A DNA stretch of 63,635 bases, taken from the NCBI GenBank assembly GCA_037439465.1, contig JBBIVX010000018.1:1-63635 (forward strand), read 5' to 3'. Each line of letters begins with the position of its first letter. The first letter of the stretch is position 1. A model generated the notes under the pieces. That model searched no databases, was not told where the DNA came from, and saw nothing but the letters and a program-made list of their open reading frames with translations. The translations under genes and the position numbers were made by a program. This document shows, piece after piece, positions 59,259 through 63,635 of the stretch. The DNA comes from Parasulfuritortus sp037439465 (GTDB lineage: Bacteria; Pseudomonadota; Gammaproteobacteria; Burkholderiales; Thiobacillaceae).

Positions 59259-60517
59259 CAGTCGGCATCGGTGGGCAGGCGCGGCATGGCCTCCACCGGC
59301 GCCGGTCGCGGTAACTCCTTGTCCGCCTCGGCCGCCTTGAGGTCACGGAACTTGCGGGCGGAAATCAATACCCGCGATTCGAAGGAGGCCATCGCCTTGT
59401 TGTAAGCCTCGGTCGCCTGCCCCAGGTTTTTGCCGACACCGCTCCAATGGTTGGCCATGGTCGCCAGCCTGGCGTACAGCTCCTTGCCCAAGGCGGAAAT
59501 CTCGCGGGCATTGTCGGCCAGCGCCTCCTGCCGCCAGCCGTAATAGACCGCCTTTAACAAAGCCAACAGGGTGGTCGGGGTGGCCAGGATCACCCGCTCT
59601 TGTGCAGCGAATTCGATCAACGTCGGGTCGCGCTGCAAGGCGGCGCTGAAATAGGCCTCACCCGGCAGGAACAGCACCACGAACTCGGGCGAGGGCTCGA
59701 ACTGCGCCCAGTAGGCCTTGCTGGAGAGGCTGACGATGTGCTCCTTCACATGGCGGGTGAAGCGGTCCAGGCCCGCCTCGCGCCTGACCTCGTCCTCCGC
59801 CGCCATGGCATCCATGAAGGCGTCGATGGGCGTCTTCACGTCCACCACCACCGTTTTGCCGGCCGGCAGTCGAATGAGCATGTCGGGCCGCTGTTTGCCG
59901 TGTATGGCATCGGTGCTCTGCTGCTCGTCGAAATCGCAATGGACCTGCATCCCCGCCAATTCCACCACCCGGCGCAATTGGATCTCGCCCCAGCGGCCGC
60001 GCACTTCCGGGCGGCGCAGGGCATTGCCAAGGGTGCGTGTCTCCTTTTGCAGGAGGTGCTGGGAATCCAGAAGTTGCCGCACCTGCTCGGACAACTGGGT
60101 ATAGGCAACGGCGCGCGCCCGCTCCAGATCGACGTTCTGGCCCTCCAACTTGGCCAGGGTCTCGGCCAATGGCTTGACCAGGCTCTCCACCGCCTTGCTG
60201 CGCGCTTCCAGATCACCGCGCGCCGACTCTTGAAACTTCGCCAGGTTCTCGTGGGCCAATTCGAGAAAGGCCTGGTTGTTGCTCTTCAGTGCCTCTGCCG
60301 ACAGGGCCTGGAAGGCATCGGCCAACTGTGCGCGGGCCTCCGCCAGGAGCGTTAGCTTATCGGCCAGGGCGGCCCGCTCGTTGCCCAGTTCGGCTTCCAG
60401 TTTGGCGATATGGACCTTGAATTCGCCCCGCTCGGCCAACCATCGACCGCGCTGCCAGAAGAGCACGAGAGCGAGGACCAGCAGGCCAGCCAGGAAAGCC
60501 AGGGTGATTTCCATCAT
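59258..60517 (-). CDS. rmuC: DNA recombination protein RmuC
   Basis: RmuC limits inversions between inverted repeats and is thought to be a nuclease-fold protein. The 419-residue product has an N-terminal membrane segment (residues 5-20), a coiled coil (about 35-170) and the RmuC domain with GRWGEIQLRRVVELAGM, RPDMLIRLPAGKTVVVDVKTPIDAFMDA, SSKAYWAQFEPSPEFVVLFLPGEAYFSAALQRDP and ILATPTTLLALLKAVYYGWRQE. The second Met (60514) may be the start. It is divergent from chrB. Confidence 0.95.
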   Translation of the reverse strand: MMEITLAFLAGLLVLALVLFWQRGRWLAERGEFKVHIAKLEAELGNERAALADKLTLLAEARAQLADAFQALSAEALKSNNQAFLELAHENLAKFQESARGDLEARSKAVESLVKPLAETLAKLEGQNVDLERARAVAYTQLSEQVRQLLDSQHLLQKETRTLGNALRRPEVRGRWGEIQLRRVVELAGMQVHCDFDEQQSTDAIHGKQRPDMLIRLPAGKTVVVDVKTPIDAFMDAMAAEDEVRREAGLDRFTRHVKEHIVSLSSKAYWAQFEPSPEFVVLFLPGEAYFSAALQRDPTLIEFAAQERVILATPTTLLALLKAVYYGWRQEALADNAREISALGKELYARLATMANHWSGVGKNLGQATEAYNKAMASFESRVLISARKFRDLKAAEADKELPRPAPVEAMPRLPTDAD

Positions 60518-60571
60518 GGAACTATAGGGGTGGATGAAGTCGCTAGATTACAACCAAGAGCCGCCGCACAA

Positions 60572-60606
60572 AATTTATGTTATATATACTTCAATATATG
60601 TTATAT
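60572..60606 (+). promoter_or_regulatory. Two direct repeats, 21 bp apart, before chrB
   Basis: AATTTATGTTATAT (60572-60585) and AATATATGTTATAT (60593-60606) match at 13 of 14 positions and are spaced by exactly 21 bp, two helical turns, in an AT-rich island within a high-GC genome. They end 12 bp before the chrB ATG and lie in the region divergent from rmuC. This fits binding sites for a regulator on one DNA face, possibly of the chrBA operon. Confidence 0.6.
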
Positions 60607-60617
60607 GCTATACAAGC

Positions 60618-61556
60618 ATGCATTGGCATCTACTCGTACTCTCCCTTCCCACCGAAAACTCTTCAGCCCGGATGCGCGCTTGGCGCGCGTTGAGGACCAC
60701 TGGCGCGGCCATGCTGCGCGATGGGGTCTACCTGATCCCGGCCAAGGCCAACTCCAGGCAAGGTCTGGCCAGGATCGCGGCGGACGTCAACGGCGCCGGC
60801 GGCCAGGCGTATCTGCTGGACGTCGGCGAGACCGACACGGATTTATCGCCCCTGTTCAACCGCACCGACGACTACCGGCGTCTGGCGGCGGACATAAAAG
60901 CCTGCCTTGACTCGGCCGAAGCCACCGCCGCGTCGGATCTGGCCCGACTGGCACGCAAGCTGCACAAGGGCTTCGCGGCCTTGACCACCATCGATTTCTT
61001 CCCCGGCGAGGCGCGGCGCCAGGTCGAGGCCCAGCTGGACGAGCTGGATCAGCGTCTTCGGGCCAAACTGGAGCCTGGCGAGCCCACCGCCCAGGCTGTT
61101 CCCCTCCTCCCGCAAGACCCGGCGGCCTATCAAAATCGGCTGTGGGCGACCCGCCAGCACCCTTGGGTGGACCGCCTGGCCTCGGCCTGGCTGATCTTCC
61201 GGTTGATCGACCCGCAAGCCCGCTTCCTCTGGCTCGCCAATCCTGCCGATTGTCCGCCCGCTGCTGTAGGCTTCGATTTCGACGCCGCCGCCTTCAGCCA
61301 TCGCGGCAAATACGTCAGCTTCGAGACCTTGATGCACAGCTTTGGTCTGGCCGGCGATGCCGCGCTCAACACGCTGGCCCGCGTCGTCCACTACCTTGAC
61401 GTCGGCGGCCTGCCGGAACCCGATGCCGCCGGGCTGGGAACCCTGTTGGCCGGGATGCGGGTGAGCCTTGCCGACGATGACGCCCTGCTCGCTGCCGCCT
61501 TGCCGATCTTTGATTTCCTCTACGCCCATTATCAACAGGGAGCCGCCTCGCCATGA
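60618..61556 (+). CDS. chrB: ChrB-family chromate resistance protein
   Basis: A 312-residue ChrB-type protein with both domains: the N-terminal part (about 1-170; HWHLLVLSLPTENSSARMRAWRALRTTGAAMLRDGVYLIPA) and the C-terminal ChrB domain (about 180-312; TRQHPWVDRLASAWLIFRLIDPQARFLWLA, GFDFDAAAFSHRGKYVSFETLMHSFGL). ChrB has been described as a chromate-sensing regulator of the chr operon in other proteobacteria. I start at MHWHLL (60618); an in-frame ATG at 60534 precedes the direct repeats and lacks family support. Its stop overlaps the chrA start. Confidence 0.9.
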   Translation: MHWHLLVLSLPTENSSARMRAWRALRTTGAAMLRDGVYLIPAKANSRQGLARIAADVNGAGGQAYLLDVGETDTDLSPLFNRTDDYRRLAADIKACLDSAEATAASDLARLARKLHKGFAALTTIDFFPGEARRQVEAQLDELDQRLRAKLEPGEPTAQAVPLLPQDPAAYQNRLWATRQHPWVDRLASAWLIFRLIDPQARFLWLANPADCPPAAVGFDFDAAAFSHRGKYVSFETLMHSFGLAGDAALNTLARVVHYLDVGGLPEPDAAGLGTLLAGMRVSLADDDALLAAALPIFDFLYAHYQQGAASP

Positions 61557-62878
61557 CCGATCAACGCCCCGCCCATCCTTCGTTCTGGGAAGCCTTCGGC
61601 TACTGGCTGAAACTGGGCTTCATCAGCTTTGGCGGCCCCGCTGGGCAGATTTCGATGATGCATCAGGAACTGGTGGAGAAACGCCGCTGGATTTCCGAGC
61701 GCCGTTTCCTGCATGCCCTCAACTACGCCATGGTGCTGCCTGGCCCGGAGGCGCAACAACTCGCTGTCTATATCGGCTGGCTGCTGCACCGCACCTGGGG
61801 CGGCATCGTCGCCGGCACCCTGTTCCTGCTGCCATCGCTGTTCATCCTGTCGGCGCTGACCTACGTCTATCTGGCCTATGGCAATCTGCAATTCGTGCAG
61901 GGCGTATTCGCCGGCATCAAGCCCGCCGTGGTCGCCATCGTCATATTCGCGGCCTGGCGCATCGGCTCGCGTGCGCTCAAGAACAAGATACTGTGGGGCT
62001 TGGCGGCGGCAGCGTTCATCGCCATCTTCGCCCTGCATGTCCCTTTCCCGGCCATCGTGCTGACAGCCGGCGTGCTCGGTTTCATCGGCGGCAAGATCGC
62101 CCCGGACAAATTCAAAGTCGGTGGCGGCCATGGCAAGTCCGGCAAGGACTACGGCCCAGCCTTGATCGACGACGACACGCCGACTCCGGAACATGCAAGA
62201 TTCAAATTTTCACGCCTGCTCTTCATGACCCTCGCCTTCCTCGTGCTCTGGGCGGTCGGCCTGGGGCTGACGCTGGGGTTTCCCGTCCTGAAAGACATGG
62301 GCACGTTCTTCACCAAGGCGGCCCTGGTCACCTTCGGCGGTGCCTATGCCGTGTTGCCCTATGTCTACCAGGGCGGGGTCGAGCATTACCAGTGGCTCAC
62401 CGGCCCACAGATGATGGACGGCCTCGCCCTGGGCGAGACCACGCCCGGCCCGCTCATCATGGTGGTGGCCTTCGTCGGCTTCATCGGCGGCTGGAGCAAA
62501 GAGGTGTTCGGCCCGGACAGCCTGTTGCTGGCCGGCTTCGCCGGCGCCTGCGTGGCTACCTTCTTCACTTTCCTGCCTGGCTATCTGTTCATCCTGGCCG
62601 GCGGTCCGCTGGTGGAGACCACCCACGGCGACCTCAAGTTCACCGCGCCACTGACCGGCATCACCGCCGCCGTGGTCGGCGTGATCCTCAACCTGGCGCT
62701 GTTTTTTGGTTACCACGTGCTCTGGCCGGCCGGCTTCGAGGGCCGCTTCGAAGGGTTCTATGCCCTCCTGTCCGTGGCCGCCTTCGTGGCGCTGTGGAAG
62801 TACCGGCAGGACATCATGCGGGTCATCGCCGCCTGCGCGGCAGTGGGCCTGGTCTACACCTTCGCCATAGGCACCTGA
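61553..62878 (+). CDS. chrA: Chromate efflux transporter ChrA
   Basis: A 441-residue long-chain CHR-type transporter with two CHR repeats (about 10-200 and 225-435). Each begins with the family hallmark: FISFGGPAGQISMMHQE and LVTFGGAYAVLPYVYQGG. GPEAQQLAVYIGW and LGETTPGPLIMVVAFVGFIGGW are the second motifs. ChrA exports chromate, using proton-motive force. It overlaps chrB by 4 bp, so the two form one operon. Confidence 0.95.
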   Translation: MTDQRPAHPSFWEAFGYWLKLGFISFGGPAGQISMMHQELVEKRRWISERRFLHALNYAMVLPGPEAQQLAVYIGWLLHRTWGGIVAGTLFLLPSLFILSALTYVYLAYGNLQFVQGVFAGIKPAVVAIVIFAAWRIGSRALKNKILWGLAAAAFIAIFALHVPFPAIVLTAGVLGFIGGKIAPDKFKVGGGHGKSGKDYGPALIDDDTPTPEHARFKFSRLLFMTLAFLVLWAVGLGLTLGFPVLKDMGTFFTKAALVTFGGAYAVLPYVYQGGVEHYQWLTGPQMMDGLALGETTPGPLIMVVAFVGFIGGWSKEVFGPDSLLLAGFAGACVATFFTFLPGYLFILAGGPLVETTHGDLKFTAPLTGITAAVVGVILNLALFFGYHVLWPAGFEGRFEGFYALLSVAAFVALWKYRQDIMRVIAACAAVGLVYTFAIGT

Positions 62879-62915
62879 ACAGGGTGCGCGCTGTGCCGAC
62901 AATACAGCCCACGCC

Positions 62916-63635
62916 ATGATTCTCCCCGCCGGCGCCGCCCCCGGGGCGCGCCTACTGCTCGTCGCCCGCGCCCTGCGCGCGCTGGCCGACGGTTATGTCG
63001 CGGTGCTGTTGCCAGCCTATCTGCTGGCGCTGGGCATGGGCACCTGGCAGGTCGGCGTGCTCAGTTCGGCAACCCTGCTGGGCTCGGCCTTCGCCACCCT
63101 GGCGGTCGGCGCCTGGGGACACCGTTTTCACCATCGCCGACTGCTGTTGGGCGCGGCGCTGCTGATGACCGCCACGGGCCTCTGCTTCGCCTGCCTGCAT
63201 GGCTTCTGGCCACTGTTGCTGGTGGCCTTCATCGGCACCCTCAACCCCAGCGCCGGCGATGTCAGCGTATTCCTGCCGCTGGAGCATGCGCGTCTGGCCG
63301 AGGCCGCCGAGGGCCATGCTCGCACCGCGTTGTTCGCCCGCTACAGCCTCACCGGCGCCCTGTTCGCGGCACTGGGCGCGTTGGCCGCTGGCGTGCCGGA
63401 CTGGCTGGCGAGGTTGGGCAGCGACCGGCTCGTCGCCCTGCGCGGCATGTTCATGTTGTATGCGGCCCTCGGCGCCGTGGTCTGGCTGCTCTACCACAAA
63501 TTGCCGCAACCACCACCCCATGAACAACCCGCCCCGCCCGCCCCGCCCGCGCCGCTCGGCCCCTCGCGCGGCATCGTCATCAGGCTGGCGGCACTGTTCT
63601 CGCTGGATGCCTTCGCCGGCGGACTGAGCTGGACC
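62916..63635 (+). CDS. MFS transporter, 3' end outside window
   Basis: The first 240 codons of a major facilitator transporter. Six or more helices are visible; RALADGYVAVLLPAYLLALGMGTWQVGVLSSATLLGSAFATLAVG and the motif-A-like GAWGHRFHHRRLLLGAALLM lie in the first third. The frame is open to the window end at a linker followed by the next helix, so the C-terminal half is missing. It starts 38 bp after chrA and might be part of the same operon. Substrate unknown. Confidence 0.85.
   Translation, partial: MILPAGAAPGARLLLVARALRALADGYVAVLLPAYLLALGMGTWQVGVLSSATLLGSAFATLAVGAWGHRFHHRRLLLGAALLMTATGLCFACLHGFWPLLLVAFIGTLNPSAGDVSVFLPLEHARLAEAAEGHARTALFARYSLTGALFAALGALAAGVPDWLARLGSDRLVALRGMFMLYAALGAVVWLLYHKLPQPPPHEQPAPPAPPAPLGPSRGIVIRLAALFSLDAFAGGLSWT

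Overview
This 63.6-kb window is high in GC and densely coded. It looks like chromosomal DNA of a betaproteobacterium, most plausibly a respiratory or chemolithotrophic member of the Nitrosomonadales/Hydrogenophilales type. I infer this from gene content and order only: rpe-gph-trpE, lptD-surA-pdxA-rsmA divergent from amgK-murU, glyQ-glyS-gmhB-plsC, a periplasmic nitrate reductase operon, multihaem cytochromes and chrB-chrA. I saw no rRNA, tRNA, CRISPR array or complete insertion sequence, and no gene-free stretch longer than about 300 bases.

Layout. 1-4.3 kb (minus): a repeat-built secreted protein, then rpe-gph-trpE. 4.4-6.1 kb (plus): apaG-mltA. 6.2-13.1 kb (minus): a TonB-type protein, then amgK-murU-pepP-ubiH-ubiF-like-dsbC, mostly linked by short overlaps. 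13.2-18.5 kb (plus): lptD-surA-pdxA-rsmA. 18.5-24.8 kb (minus): glyQ-glyS, a membrane GGDEF-type gene with a broken signature, gmhB-plsC and a YgjP-type metallopeptidase. 24.9-30.5 kb (plus): an unrecognised 1390-residue secreted protein and a GT-C-like membrane protein with TPRs. 30.5-35.9 kb (minus): napDAGHB, preceded by a perfect FNR-type box. 36-43.6 kb: polyphosphate genes (CYTH-CHAD divergent from ppk1; ppx coupled to a Ycf46-like AAA+ ATPase and a small secreted protein). 43.7-44.8 kb: gene remnants (5'-truncated cytochrome c, phage-type protein, REP-like element, truncated response regulator). 44.9-51.1 kb (minus): a GyrI-like, CobD/CbiB-like and SpmA-SpmB run, then a DUF748/AsmA-like giant. 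51.1-54.3 kb (plus): a metallo-beta-lactamase-fold hydrolase, C_GCAxxG_C_C protein, DUF302 protein and phosphofructokinase. 54.3-60.5 kb (minus): a nine-haem lipoprotein cytochrome, TPR-GT41 glycosyltransferase, and rmuC-EamA-STAS. 60.6-63.6 kb (plus): chrB-like, chrA and an MFS gene cut by the window end.

Themes. Envelope biogenesis dominates the first 25 kb: LptD and its chaperone SurA, DsbC for disulfide repair, PlsC for phospholipid, GmhB for LPS heptose, AmgK/MurU for muramic acid recycling and MltA for murein turnover. The middle holds nitrate respiration and polyphosphate metabolism. The most interesting unexplained items are the 1390-residue secreted protein with its GT-C-like neighbour, the ppx-AAA+-small-protein coupling, the four exact 49-residue repeats in the first gene, the degenerate GGDEF gene beside glyS, the 21-bp-spaced direct repeats before chrB, and the remnant zone at 43.7-44.8 kb.
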